A stretch of 64,000 nucleotides of DNA from assembly GCA_905182985.1 (NCBI GenBank), contig CAJJDN010000037.1, forward strand, positions 23,892 to 87,891, given 5' to 3'. The notes beneath the pieces were generated by a model. That model searched no databases. It saw only the letters and a list, made by a program, of their open reading frames with translations, and was not told where the DNA came from. Each line of letters opens with the position of its first letter. Positions within the stretch are counted from its first letter, which is position 1. This document shows positions 38,301 to 50,026 of this stretch, in pieces. The position numbers and the translations under genes are program-made. This DNA comes from Paramecium sonneborni (Eukaryota; Ciliophora; Oligohymenophorea; Peniculida; Parameciidae).

Positions 38301-41300
38301 ATGTTAAGCCTAATATAGTATCTTTTGTTTCCGTATTTCAAGAAGTTCACCATATTTCTTTCCTCTTAGTTTTCGAATATCATTCCCAATATCTTATAAA
38401 CTATTTTGTAAATTATCAATTGAAGTTTTTATTGATTTTACATCTTTAGAGATGTCTTTAAGAAACATGAGTGTTATATTCATAGCATCAGACATTTCAG
38501 ATACATTATCAATTGATTCGTCAAGTTATTAATAACATAGTCTTAGTTACTCTTAAAGTTTTTCCCTTTCTTGAAAATTTCCTTATAGTCTTATTTATTA
38601 TTACAAATTTTCTAAATTTTACATTCTCTACTAAATTTCTTGTTTAATTTAATCAGACATTGTTTAAATATCCCTTGAAAAAATCAACTTTTACATCTCA
38701 ATTAGTTCTTTATTTTTCAGCAAATTTCTTACTCTTTGATCTTTCTCATAAACCCACATTTTTTAAATGGTTTAAGAAGCAAAGTTTATAATCTAATCTT
38801 CTAAATTGCTATTTTGAAGTCTAATTAAATTATAAACTAAACATTCTCCAACTTTATAATCCTTTGCTTCAATAAAATCTACTACTAAATTTATTTTCTA
38901 TTGAATCTAATTTTTTATTTCCTACAAAACAGCTATATTGATTTCATCTTCAGCTTCATTTTCCATTTCATAATCCATTTCAAAAAATGTTAAAAATTGT
39001 ATCAAACTAAGTTAATTTTTTGTAGAGTTATTTTCAATATAGATTTATCCTTCTTTTTTTATTTCATTTAATGAAATTTCGATTTATTACTCTAAATCAT
39101 TAACGAATTCTAAATTATTGTTTTTAAACTCTTTAATTTTTAAGATAAATTAATCTTTTTCATCCTTTTCATTTTATTCAGATTAATCATTAATTTAATA
39201 AAAAAATGAATCCAAATAAATTAATAAGAGCTTTTAATAGGATTAATAAAATTTCATTACACTTTTAATTTAATCATTAATTGTCTAATATTTAGAAGAC
39301 CATATATCACAATATAATATTTGAAAATCTAAGAATTCATGATTCTAACTATCCGAGTCTTTTTCCCCTTCAATTTTCTCTATCATAGCTTTTAAATCAT
39401 CTAATAATTAGTTATTTTTCATTTTGAAATCTTCTTTGTATTTCTCGACTGATGAACAATTTTTATCTGATTAAACTTATAAATTTTTATCTGGTTACTC
39501 AATTTGATTTACAAATATTATAAATAATCCTTAAAAATTGTGCAACAATTAAGCTACTTTCATTAAAAATGCTAATTTATTTTTTAATTCACTTTTATCT
39601 TTTTCTTTTCTTTCTAATTTCTATATTTTTCTTTAAATTGCCTATTTTTCTATTTTAATTGTCTTAATATCAAAATCAATTTCTGAATCAATCAATTCAA
39701 AATTCGACTTAATTACATCTACGTTAAAATCTTTATCTAAATTAACTTTTAAGGAAGTCAAATTATCAATATGTTTTTTTAATATACCAATGAACCTTTT
39801 TTTAAAACTATCTTCAGGTATTTTATTTAGTTATTACCCTTAATCTTTATACATTTAAAATTTTCTTTTTATCCTTTTTATCTTCTCAATTTGAACTTCA
39901 TAAATTAACTTAGAAAATTTATAGTAGTAATCTTAATTTAGCATAAAATTACTTATTCTCTAATTTTTTCAATATCTTTTAGCTCATCATCATTTAATTA
40001 AAAATCTTATTTCAATGCTATTTAGATTTGTCTAATCCAAAAACCTTAAATAATTTATATGAAAAATTCATTCAAATTTTCTATTTTCACTTCATTGTGA
40101 TCTTGAGAATCAACTTCTTTTTATAATTGATTAATGGCATTGAGAAAATTATCAAAGCTATCTGAAAGTTAATTTTCATCTAATGAAAAAATCTTTGTAT
40201 TTTTTTATTTATCCATTTCATTATCTTCTTGTTTTTCTTTTTCTTTTAATTCATACTATTCTTAGAATACCATTTTACTTACATAAGATATAGCTTCTAA
40301 AAAACCATATAAGAAATCTCTTTAAAAGTTTGGAAATTCCTCTTGAACAAATTTTTGGACAATTTTTTATTAATCTTCAAATTTTTATTGATTTTTAGTT
40401 AATTTAATTTTTTCAAAATCAAAATTCAAAAAATCTATTATTATATTCATAATATAGATTGCTTTTTTCCACAAATCAAAAAATTTAGAAAATAATTTAT
40501 TTTTATGGTCTTCAAATAATTGTTTTGGTATAACTTCTTAGTTAGCTGAAATTTCATTTTATGTTTGCCTGATTTAAATAACAAGAGCTTTTAATTATTC
40601 AAATAATTTTTTTAATAGTTCTTATTCCCGATTCACTTGAATAAGATTATGTTATTCGGCATCTTCTTATTTATTAATGAAATGAAAATTACAATAATAA
40701 TCCCATAATTTTTTATTTTAAGCAAATTATTCATCTATAATGTTTTAGCAAAGTAGTTAAAGTTCATTCTTTCTATATTTGCTATATATTTAATTCAATA
40801 TTTGATCTGATTCTTAATTAAAGAATAAGATAATAGCCTTTTTATTATCAAATGCTAATTTTTAAAACATAATTTTCTCTTATAGATTGTCTTTTGATAA
40901 TTATTCCTATTCAATTATTGGTCTATAGAGAATAATATCTGTTATGGTCTAAATCCAACAAAAATGCAAAATCCAATTTTTTGATTCTTAAATATATTTT
41001 TAAAAAAGTCCTTTTAAAGTTTAAATTGATGAATAGACTGATTGAGAGTCTTACTCAATAATTCTCCATTTTATATGTTTAAAATAAATAATAAGTTTGA
41101 TATACTTAAATTGGATATATGACTGTCTTTGCTGCTTTTTTAAATAAGTATTCTGCTCCTTTTTAAAGGCTCGACAATAATTTTTTTGTTATTTTACCTT
41201 TTAGAATTGATTTTCCAGCATCCATAGCTACTTCTTTGAGAAGATCTAGTTCTTCTCCAGGATGAGAGCAATTATTTAACATAATTTCCATTAAGGTTTT

Positions 41301-41822
41301 TTCAAATTCAAGACCACCTTTCCAGATATTATCCGATCCATTTTTTATTGATTCAGAAAAATTTTTGACCTTTTCTAATATATCATTTGAATCATCTAAT
41401 TAATGTGAATAAAGAATTCTTAATAAATCATTACATATTTATGCTATTTAATAACAAAGAAACCAAGAAACATCTAAATAATTAGGTAGTACATCCAATA
41501 ACTTATTTAGATTATCATTAATTTTATTTTTTAAATCCGTATTAATCGTTGATTAATTAGAAATGTTATTAAATATATTTTTATTGTAACTGAACCATTA
41601 AATTCTTAGAATGACTTTATTTTTTACAGAGTTATTTGATAAATCACTGAATCCTTTTTCAATTTCTGAAACAGAATCATCAAAATCAGTTGAAAAATTT
41701 TAAGGCAATTCTTTTTCAAACTCTGTCTATTTTTCTGTTTAAATTAAATCTAATTAAACTTAAGGAGCTTCATTTGGCATTTCTGGCTCTTAATTTTGTT
41801 ATCCAGACCTACAACTTGACAT
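29343..41822 (-). CDS. Giant NACHT-pentapeptide-WD40 protein (STAND/NLR-type)
   Basis: About 4,140 residues, ATG at 41822 (MSSCRSGQQNQEPEMPN) to TGA at 29343-29345. I checked the frame for TGA along its length. It stays open except at two junctions. One is a 19-nt GT..AAG segment at 41105-41123. The other is at 39909-39952, where a 44-nt GT..AAG segment restores frame. Domains in order: a helical N-terminal region of about 1,200 residues; a NACHT-like NTPase with Walker A GFAGSGKS near residue 1218 and Walker B VVLILDSYDEM near 1290; and a helical part. A pentapeptide-like stretch near 1850 (LSFFECYFSNSIFQNVIIS) follows, then more than 2,000 residues of WD40 blades (ISPDGKYIASGGKEGIVKLW, FSKDGFLIASGSHDQTIILW). 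The architecture is that of STAND signalling ATPases, where WD40 blades sense and NACHT oligomerises. Role here is inferred. Confidence 0.85.
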
Positions 41823-44800
41823 TATACATCCACCTCCCCTTAATTATTGAGACTAATATTTATTGTACTGATTTTGAAATTAAGATGATTTACATTTATT
41901 CATGTTATTTCCACTCTTATCTGAAATCATAAAATGCTTACATTTTGTCATTTTATCAAGCATATATGACTAATTGGGTCTTTTCTTTAATTTAATTATC
42001 ATATGTTATTTAATAAAAAATAAGAAGATTTCGAATGCTTAAAAATAACAAAAATTAACAAATAAATAGATAAATAAAATCAATGACATCATATTTCATA
42101 CGATATTAGCTCTATAATTATAAAATGTCAGTTACAATTACTTAATTAACGATTAATTTTTTTTTATTTGCAAGCACTGCACTAAAATAAAATATTTTTT
42201 CATTATTTTTTATTTAAACCTTGTTTTTATTATTGCTGCTTCTTGCTAATATTGAATTCCCTTCATCCTTCATAATTGATGAAAATAATTGTAATAATTT
42301 ATAGCATTTATTGTTTTTGAAGAAAAGGAATACATTTTCACATAATATACAAAATTTTTAAATTTTTTTCTAAAATGTATATAAATTAAATAAACAAGAG
42401 AATTCAATAATTAGAAAGTTGCATTCTACTTTAATAAGTGCTATAATAAAAATCTATAAAGAAGTAAATCATATATTTTAATAGCTTCAAATAATATTTA
42501 ATTAAATTTAATTTTATTCATGTATTAAATTTTATATTAATTAACGAGAGAGTATATCTAGTGCTGTAAATAAAAAAGGTTTTAATTGTCTTATAATTTT
42601 TACAAAATTTTTGCCAAAATAACTATGAGAAATAAGTAATTCCGACTATATGCAAATCTAAAGTTGATTCTATATTTTATACAAAATTTTGAAGTATAAA
42701 TTTAGATAAAATTCAGTTTCTACACGAGATTTTGTAACTTGTCTATAATTAAAATATATGGTTACCCTAAACTTATATAAATTTCTTTAAGTTTTCATTG
42801 AATTAAGATTTATTTCATGTCCTACCAAATTAATTATTGTATAACTTTTTCAAATTCAAAATCAGATAACATTTATGATAACTTTAAAGTTTGAAAAAAT
42901 TTAGAGACTTATTATCTTGTATGATTTTCATTTAATCATAATCAAAGAATAATTAGAAAATAAAAAAAATAAAACTGGTTTATTAGTTATTATGTTCTTT
43001 AGAATAAGAGAACTTTAGCTATAATAACATTTTAATTTTTAGATTAAAATGGAAAATTCAACTATTTATTCATTAGAATTCGATTAAATCTTATAGTCAT
43101 CTCTAAGTAAAAGTATATTTAGTTAGTAGCTATCCTATGTATCATTCTCATTGTCAAACTCAAGTTTATCTTCTCATTTAAACCTGATCTATTCAGTATC
43201 AAATTCAGCTCATCAATCAATTGCTGCAACTTAAATTTTGTCTCTTTGTACCTCTAAAAAATTCTGTTATATAATTCTGTACAATATATTACTTTTGATT
43301 TAATACCAAATTATCTAATTCATTATTTGAAAATCTATGTTTGAATTAATATATAATTAATTGTAGAGCTTATCAATTCACCCATTGTATGTGTATGTGG
43401 CATACCCATTATTTTTAAATATTAAATAACTACCTTCATCTAATAATTATTTCTATTAATTTCTTAGTTTAATATTTATTATTAATCCTATTGTTAACAT
43501 TCATGTGAAGTTTTAGAAATTCTGGTAAATATAGTAGAATCTAAATAAATAATAAAAATCTATTAAGATATTTTCAGCACATATATTAATAGGATTAAAT
43601 ATGCTTTATTAAATCTTTAATAATTTAAAAAATAAATAATTTACAATAGAAAAAATTAATTTTAAGATTGCCTTATAAATAAATAAAGTTTCCCATTTTC
43701 TTTTTCAATACAGAATTATTTTCATTTCTTAATGTTGTCGATATTATTTTGCATAAATTTTTTTATTCATTTGCCTTACCTTTTTAATTCCAGGTCATCA
43801 CTTATATCTATCAAATAATTTTAAGTTACCAAATTACCATTTCTAATTCATTCTCTTATTTAAAGCATTAATTAGTTAAATATTATATGAATTTCATCTT
43901 TCAAATAAAATCAATTTCAATAAATATCTTGAGATTTCTATATATTTATAAAAATCTAACCTATAGTAAACAAGACTTCAAATAGTAAAATTCATAATTA
44001 CTAAGATTACTAGAAAAAGAGTTTATTGAAATATCCTTAAATCAAATTAAATTATTATGATAAATGTCTCTAACTTTCTTATTTTCAAAATTTATTAGCT
44101 TTTGCATGTTGACAAATAAAGATCTTTGTTAGTATCGGAGAACAATCTTTTAACTTCTTTTGTAATGATAAAGCTACTTTTTTTTTTCTCTCAATTAGAT
44201 TAGGTTCTGTAATAGGGATGAAATGAGTATTAATTTTAAATATGAATTTTTATAATTTATATTTGCTTTATAAAAACAATATAATCGAAATTGAAAACAA
44301 ATAATAAATAAGATTTTGATTTTAATACGAAAGACTTTATTTATTTATTTATTATTAGTTTTTTTTTCTTAATGCTGTTCTTGATGAGTTCTACTCAATT
44401 CATCTTATTTCCTAAAATGAATAATAGTGATAGCAAACTGCTAATTAGTTATAGATTTTCATCACCGAATATTTTTGTGCTGCAAAAAGAATATCAAATA
44501 ATCAAAAAATAAAATAATTTATTATAACTCATTTTTGAATGTTTGACAGTTGGCAGCATCTCATTGATTAATCATTAGCATTACATCTAATTGAATTTAT
44601 AATTATTTTTATTATTTTTAACAGAATTTATGTTCATTAAAAAGATTAATTATTTTTTACTAATTGTGATTACTACTAATATAGATATATTTGCTTTTAA
44701 GTCGATGCTAATTTGATCATCAAATTACAAAAGACTGGAATAATGCCATTTTTTCTTTTCAAGTTTATTTTTTAATCTCTTTTTACCAAAGGTTACTTAT

Positions 44801-45034
44801 ATTATATATATGTGATTTAGTTTTAACTTTTAGACAATGCTTTCAAGATATTTTGAGGTAAATTTGATTGTTAATTAATAAAAAATAAAATAAAATTTAT
44901 TTGGAATAGTTCTTGCTTTTGATTGATTAATTTAATCTAAAGAAACACATTGCCAAAAGTTGTTATAAAAAAAGCAAATTAGAATTTAATTTATTAAGAA
45001 AGAAATTTTGAATTATTTTTTTTTATTTAATATT
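41823..45034. other. 3.2 kb intergenic stretch, no confident gene
   Basis: A Ser-rich plus-strand frame from ATG 43049 (MENSTIYSLEFDQILQSS) runs about 92 codons. A competing frame over 43000-44040 can be extended across a 28-nt GT..TAG segment near 43340 and is rich in I, F, L and Y. The two overlap and cannot both be right, and composition does not choose. No RNA gene is seen. Confidence 0.4.
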
Positions 45035-45469
45035 TCATTTATTATGATTTTTCTTGACTAGCAAAGGATTATAAACTTCTGGGGCTATTACTAATCCTAA
45101 GCCAAAATAGGTCATTACTGAATTTCTTATTAAAGGAAATATCCCTGAGGTAACTAAAATATATATTACACAACGAATACATTTCTTTGTAATGGATACT
45201 ACAGCTAATGTACTTAATCCAAGAGAAATGAGTCTTTAATTTTCATTTCCTAGAATTAAAATTTGATTATATTTGAATTAAGTAAAACGTGATGGCCATT
45301 AATCATATTCTTTGCTTAAAGGTAAGTAATAAGTTTGCTTCCATTCTTAAAAAGGAATCTGATTTACAACATCACAAATTGGTTATTAGACATTAGTTCT
45401 AATAGATCCAGTAACATCAGAAATAGTATCTGAAACCTAATCAACCCAAGTTTTTGTTTAATTGGACAT
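45035..45469 (-). CDS. Small membrane protein, uncharacterised
   Basis: Intronless 144-residue frame, ATG at 45469 to TGA at 45035-45037. The N-terminal half is hydrophilic (MSNQTKTWVDQVSDTISDV, then QEWKQTYYLPLSKEYDQW). The C-terminal half has two closely spaced hydrophobic segments (LISLGLSTLAVVSITKK and CVIYILVTSGIFPLI, with YFGLGLVIAPEVY after). Balanced composition, a clean start and a 186-bp gap to the glutamate dehydrogenase stop support a real gene. I do not recognise the family. The two-helix hairpin with basic tail (LLVKKNHNK) would suit a small organelle or inner-membrane protein, but nothing in the sequence fixes the location. Confidence 0.7.
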
Positions 45470-45655
45470 GAATATGAATAAATTTGTATGTTTTATTATA
45501 TTATTATATTAAAAAATATAAATCATAAATCTATTAATTGCTCACTCTTTTATATATAATTAGGGATATCAAGAGACTATAAATAAATAAAGGAATAGAT
45601 CAGATAAATTAGTTGAATGGAATATTTGAATGAATAATATTTGTATATAACACAA

Positions 45656-47289
45656 TCATGCTTCAACTCCAGCCATTTCAAAATGTTCATTTAACTTGTT
45701 GATAGCACTGATGTAAGCAGCTAATCTTAAATTAACTTTATAATCTAAAGATGTAGCCATAATATTATTGACAGCTTCAATCATTGATTATTCTAAGGCA
45801 GTATGAACTAAATCAGTCTTAATAAAATATATGATAAAAACTTACTTCTGATGGACCTTCTAACATTTTTTTAGCTAACTTACTATCTTTAATATTTATA
45901 TTGAGTCCAGTACTCATTTTAATAACTTCAAGAATTCTATGTTTTGCTTATTCTTCCCATCTTCTTGTCATTCTTCCTGGATTAATATGTTTTAAATTTT
46001 TTAACCATTCTAAATAGCTTACAGTAACACCACCAGCATTAAGTAAAATATCTGGTAAAAAGATGACACCTTTAGCAAGAAGTTTTTCTTCAGCCGCCAT
46101 TGTTGTTGGACCATTAGCACCTTCAGCAATAATTTTACAATTAAATTTATCAGCATTACTTGCATTGACTGTTTTTTCAAAAGCTGCTGGAATGAATATA
46201 TCACATTAATTATAAATAGCTGATTCATCTTCCCAATATTATTCAGCATTAACAAATCCTTTAACACCTCCAGTTTTTGTTTTATGAGCTGCTAATTCAT
46301 ATGGATTAATTCCATTAGGATTGAAAATAGATCCATCATGTTCAGCTACTCCAATTATTTTAGCTCCATAATCATACATATATTTAGCACAAAATGAACC
46401 TACCTATTTTATATTAAATTTTTAATTACATTTCCATAACCTTAAATAATAATTGATTTCCCTTTTAAACTTGGTTCAATACCTACAGATTAACAATACT
46501 TAGTATTATTCAATATCTCTCTTGTTGCAAAGAAAATCTAATTAATATTTAAATGAATTTACTCCCATTCCTGTTGATTCTTATCTACCAGAAATGCCAC
46601 CTTAAGTAATTGCCTTTCCAGTGACACAACCTACTGAATTGATATCTTAATGTCCCTTAAACTTTGTATAGGCATCTTTCATCCAACTCATTTCTTATTC
46701 ACCAGTCTTAAGTAATATTAATTAAAAATTCATACTCCAAGATCAGGTCCAGGTACATCTATTGCTGCACCAATGAAATTCTTCTTTGCTAACTCTAAAG
46801 TATATCTTCTCATCAATGTTTCTATTTCTCTTTTTGAAAATTTCCTTGGGTTAATTCCAATACCACCTTTAGCTCCACCATATGGTAAATCTAATATTGA
46901 ATTTTTCAAAGTCATCAAAAATGACAATGCTTCTACTTCTTCTATATTTATGTGTGGACTCAATCTTGTTCCACCTTTCGTTGGCAATCTATAAGTCTTA
47001 TGTTAAGCTCTATAAGCAGGAACCTATTCATAGATTCAACATATTACACAAATATATGTTCCATCATCTCTAACTAATGGTAAATTAAACTTAATCACAA
47101 TGTCTGTACTCTTATAGAAACTAAAAAGCTTATGAGAATTTAATACTCCAATTTATCTTGACTTATTGTTGTATGTCCAGCAGCTTTATTGAAATAGGCC
47201 ATGACTTAATCTAAAAATGTTCCTTCATTAACTGTTGTACTTGAGAAAGGGCTTCTATTTATCACTTATCTAGCTATCTTTTAAATCAT
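45656..47289 (-). CDS. GDH: Glutamate dehydrogenase (mitochondrial)
   Basis: 491 residues from seven exons. Introns of 26, 24, 29, 25, 26 and 28 nt lie at 47121-47146, 47024-47047, 46707-46735, 46538-46562, 46404-46429 and 45818-45845. The enzyme converts glutamate to 2-oxoglutarate and ammonia. The substrate-site motif LPYGGAKGGI (catalytic Lys) is followed by IDVPGPDLG. A Rossmann fold GYGNVGSF has its Gly-Asn codon interrupted by the fifth intron, and the C-terminal half has EGANGPTT and LNAGGVTVSYLEW. The basic N-terminus (MIQKIARQVINRSPFSS) looks like a mitochondrial presequence. Length and motif order match the short hexameric/mitochondrial GDH type. Cofactor preference (NAD or NADP) cannot be read with certainty. 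The start gives a presequence of reasonable length before the conserved YFNKAAGHT segment. Confidence 0.93.
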
Positions 47290-47399
47290 AAAGGAATAAT
47301 ATTAATGATGAAAAATATCAATTTTATCTTCAAATATATACGCATTATTAATTATTAATCGTCATAATAATGAAAAATAAGATTTATTTTTATTAAATC

Positions 47400-48055
47400 A
47401 ATGACGAATTATATTAATTCATCAGATTATGTATAGTACCCTAGCTTTTCTATTTTGGGATATTAAACTCCAAATTCCTTAATATATCTTTTATGCTTTT
47501 GTTTTGCCCAAATCATCATCTAACCAAAGGAAAATATTTCAAATAAAAATAGCTCCTAATACTATCAAATAATATCAAAAATGCTTGCATAACAACAAGT
47601 GAATAATTTAAAATAAAAAATAACCAAGTCATATATTCAATCATATGGAATCAATCGTTGTTTTTTTTTTAAGCAAAATAATCCCTACAGATCTCTTTTT
47701 AAAACTAAAAATGTTTAATTCTCCTAATTACCAAATTTATGAAACAAATAGAACATTATAATTGGTCAAAGATATTCAACATAAAATACTGCTTTGTATA
47801 ACAATTATGGCCCCAAATCTTTAACAACTTAATCTAACCATTTTTAATTTCTAAATGATTTAATGAAAATTCATTATCTTCAAATAATTTTTATTTATCT
47901 TCTGTAGTCAACCATTATCTTATTAATTCTTAATAGATCCTAAAAATTTCTAATTTATGCAATGTCAATTTTAAGGTTAAAAATAGTATTATCTTTAGAT
48001 TATAATTAAACATTGATGACTTTTCCTTCTTGTTCAATATAATCACCTCTCCTTC
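47400..48055 (-). pseudogene. Trans-2-enoyl-CoA reductase (TECR/Tsc13-like) pseudogene
   Basis: Fragments of the very-long-chain enoyl-CoA reductase family appear in order on the minus strand. First is a ubiquitin-like N-terminus (GDYIEQEGKVINV). Then LTTEDKQKLFEDNEFSLNHL leads to the family hallmark VVKDLGPQLLYKAVFYVEYL, followed by a stop where Gly is expected before PIIMFYLFHKFGN. Further on comes LKRDL, and at the end WAKQKHKRYIKEFG, the usual KRYIKEF-type C-terminus. An extra A near 47915, further frame breaks and at least three in-frame TGA codons that no short intron removes show it is broken. The functional enzyme would catalyse the last step of fatty-acid elongation in the ER. It is probably a decayed duplicate, as expected in a genome shaped by whole-genome duplications. 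Confidence 0.7.
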
Positions 48056-48246
48056 ATTTAATTATTATTTAATCACTCATTAATTTAATTATTCAATAAA
48101 ATGACATCTTTAATGTTTTGTTTAATAGAGAAATGAGATTAATAAAGAATTTGTGAATACTCTATCAAGAATAAAGAAATAAATGAAAATTTTATTTATA
48201 TGGATATGATCACTAAACTAAAATATTTATTTTAAAATAAAATATC

Positions 48247-49827
48247 ATGCTATCAAGAGTGTATGGAAGAATTGCATCTAAAGTAACTTTTTCTTAAATT
48301 TTTACTAGTCTCAATTTAAATTTTCTACATTGAGAGCTTAATTACATGATTTAATTTACAGAGATGATAAATCTTCTGATCTTTATAAATTCGCAGCAGC
48401 TTGTCCTAAAACAGCAGTAGGATAATAAGGAAGTGAGATTAGAGAATAAGAAAGAAGATATGAAATATCTAAACTCTCAAATGGTATTACAGTACTTACA
48501 GAATCTGCTTCATCTCCATCAAGAGTAGATGTTGGAATTCTTTTAGATGTAGGTAGTAGAGATGAAACAAATGAAACTTCAGGATCATTGTTATCAATTA
48601 AAAATACTTATTATAAGACAGTCTTAAACACAAATGAGACTATTAATTAGTATTGAAGCATCTATTATTTTTAGTGGTGTCATTTAATAATCTGGTGGAG
48701 AGTTTGAAATGGATTATGATTAAGAGAGTGCATATTTCAAAGCACATTGTTTAGCTCATGATGTTGTTGATGTTTTCAAAGTAGTTGCTGATTGTGCACT
48801 TGAACCAAGATCTGTTGTTGCTGCTAATTCCGCTATTGAAAAAAACTACGGAACACATAACTTAGAAAATATTATAAAAAGTATCATGCATATGTTTTAA
48901 ATGTTTTAGGTGGTGAAGCATTTAATGAAACAATATTCAAAACTGCTTTTGGATTAACTGGTTTAGGAATGCCATTAAGAGGATTTAAAAATAATATTGG
49001 TAATCTAAGTGCATATACCATTTAAAAATTCTAACTTGAAAATATTAATCCATCCAAAATCATAGTAGCTGGTGCTGGTATTTACAATCATTCAGAATTC
49101 GTAAGTCTTGCTTAAGATGCCCTTGGCTTTATTTCTGCTGGATAAAGCACAAAAACAAGAACCTAAACTTAATATGTTGGTGGTGAAGTTAGAAATTTAA
49201 CAGATGATAATGAAATTGCTATTGCTTTATTATTCCCATCTGCTAATTGGACTAGTTCATAAGCAGCTGTATTTTAAGTTTTAAATGCTCTTTTGGGATA
49301 AACTGGTAGTGCATAATCAAGATTATAAAGAAATAGTAATCAATTTATTCTAAAATTTTAATAGTTTTAAATAAGAATTCTTATGCTGACGTTGTAGAAA
49401 GTTTAAATTTCACTTTTTCTGATGCTGGACTATTTGGTGTTAAAGCTATTGGATCAGCTGATAAAGGATCTGAATTACTTCTTAGTGTTTTGAATGAATT
49501 AAAATCATTAACTGGACCAATTTCAAACTCTGAATTAACAAGAGCTAAGAACTTATTAAAAACTTAACTATTTTTAGCTTTTGAAAGAACAGCTGATAGA
49601 TTAGAAGAAGCTGCTAAAAATGTAAATTATAATTAATAAAATATTAGTTAAAAGTTTTCAATTCAATAAAACTTAATGAATATGCTTCTTTTATTGATTC
49701 AGTCACATCTGATTAAGTTAATAACGCTGTTGTAGATTTATTAAAGACCAGACCAACATTAGTTGCAGAAGGTGGATTAGCCAATAGATTACCAACATAT
49801 GATTAAGTGTTGAATCAATTAAAATGA
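48247..49827 (+). CDS. Mitochondrial processing peptidase alpha subunit
   Basis: 481 residues in six exons. Introns of 26, 25, 29, 29 and 26 nt are at 48283-48308, 48650-48674, 48881-48909, 49336-49364 and 49622-49647, and each removes a TGA or frame shift. This is an M16-family protein: ISKLSNGITVLTESA, then SRVDVGILLDVGSRDE. Where the beta subunit has HXXEH, this protein reads LLSIKNTYYK, so it lacks the zinc site and is the non-catalytic alpha subunit. It also has FKAHCLAHDVVDVF and the Gly-rich FGLTGLGMPLRGF, followed by IVAGAGIYNHSEF. The N-terminus is basic and amphipathic (MLSRVYGRIASK), fitting import into the matrix, where alpha and beta MPP cleave presequences. The neighbouring GDH gene encodes a likely client, but the two are not co-transcribed. 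Confidence 0.9.
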
Positions 49828-50026
49828 TCCTGTTATATTAAATAATACATTCAAAATCATTTATATAATTATATTTACCAAAAGAATTTTTTTTTTCTTC
49901 ATATTTTTAATCGAAACCACATCTTTTCTTGATAAATTTTTAATTTTTACTAAAATTAATATTCGAAATTCAAATTATTTTCTTACATAAACTAATTCTT
50001 TATTATTTAGCATTAATTTATTTAAT

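Noticed and set aside
41055..41057. TGA in the frame of the NACHT-WD40 start codon, first read as a premature stop
   Set aside because: A 19-nt GT..AG segment upstream shifts the frame so this TGA is out of frame; the downstream reading (WRIIEQDSQSVYSSIQ) is clearly coding.
46773..47073. Two plus-strand ORFs over the glutamate dehydrogenase gene
   Set aside because: Antisense shadows of well-supported GDH exons with no motif of their own.
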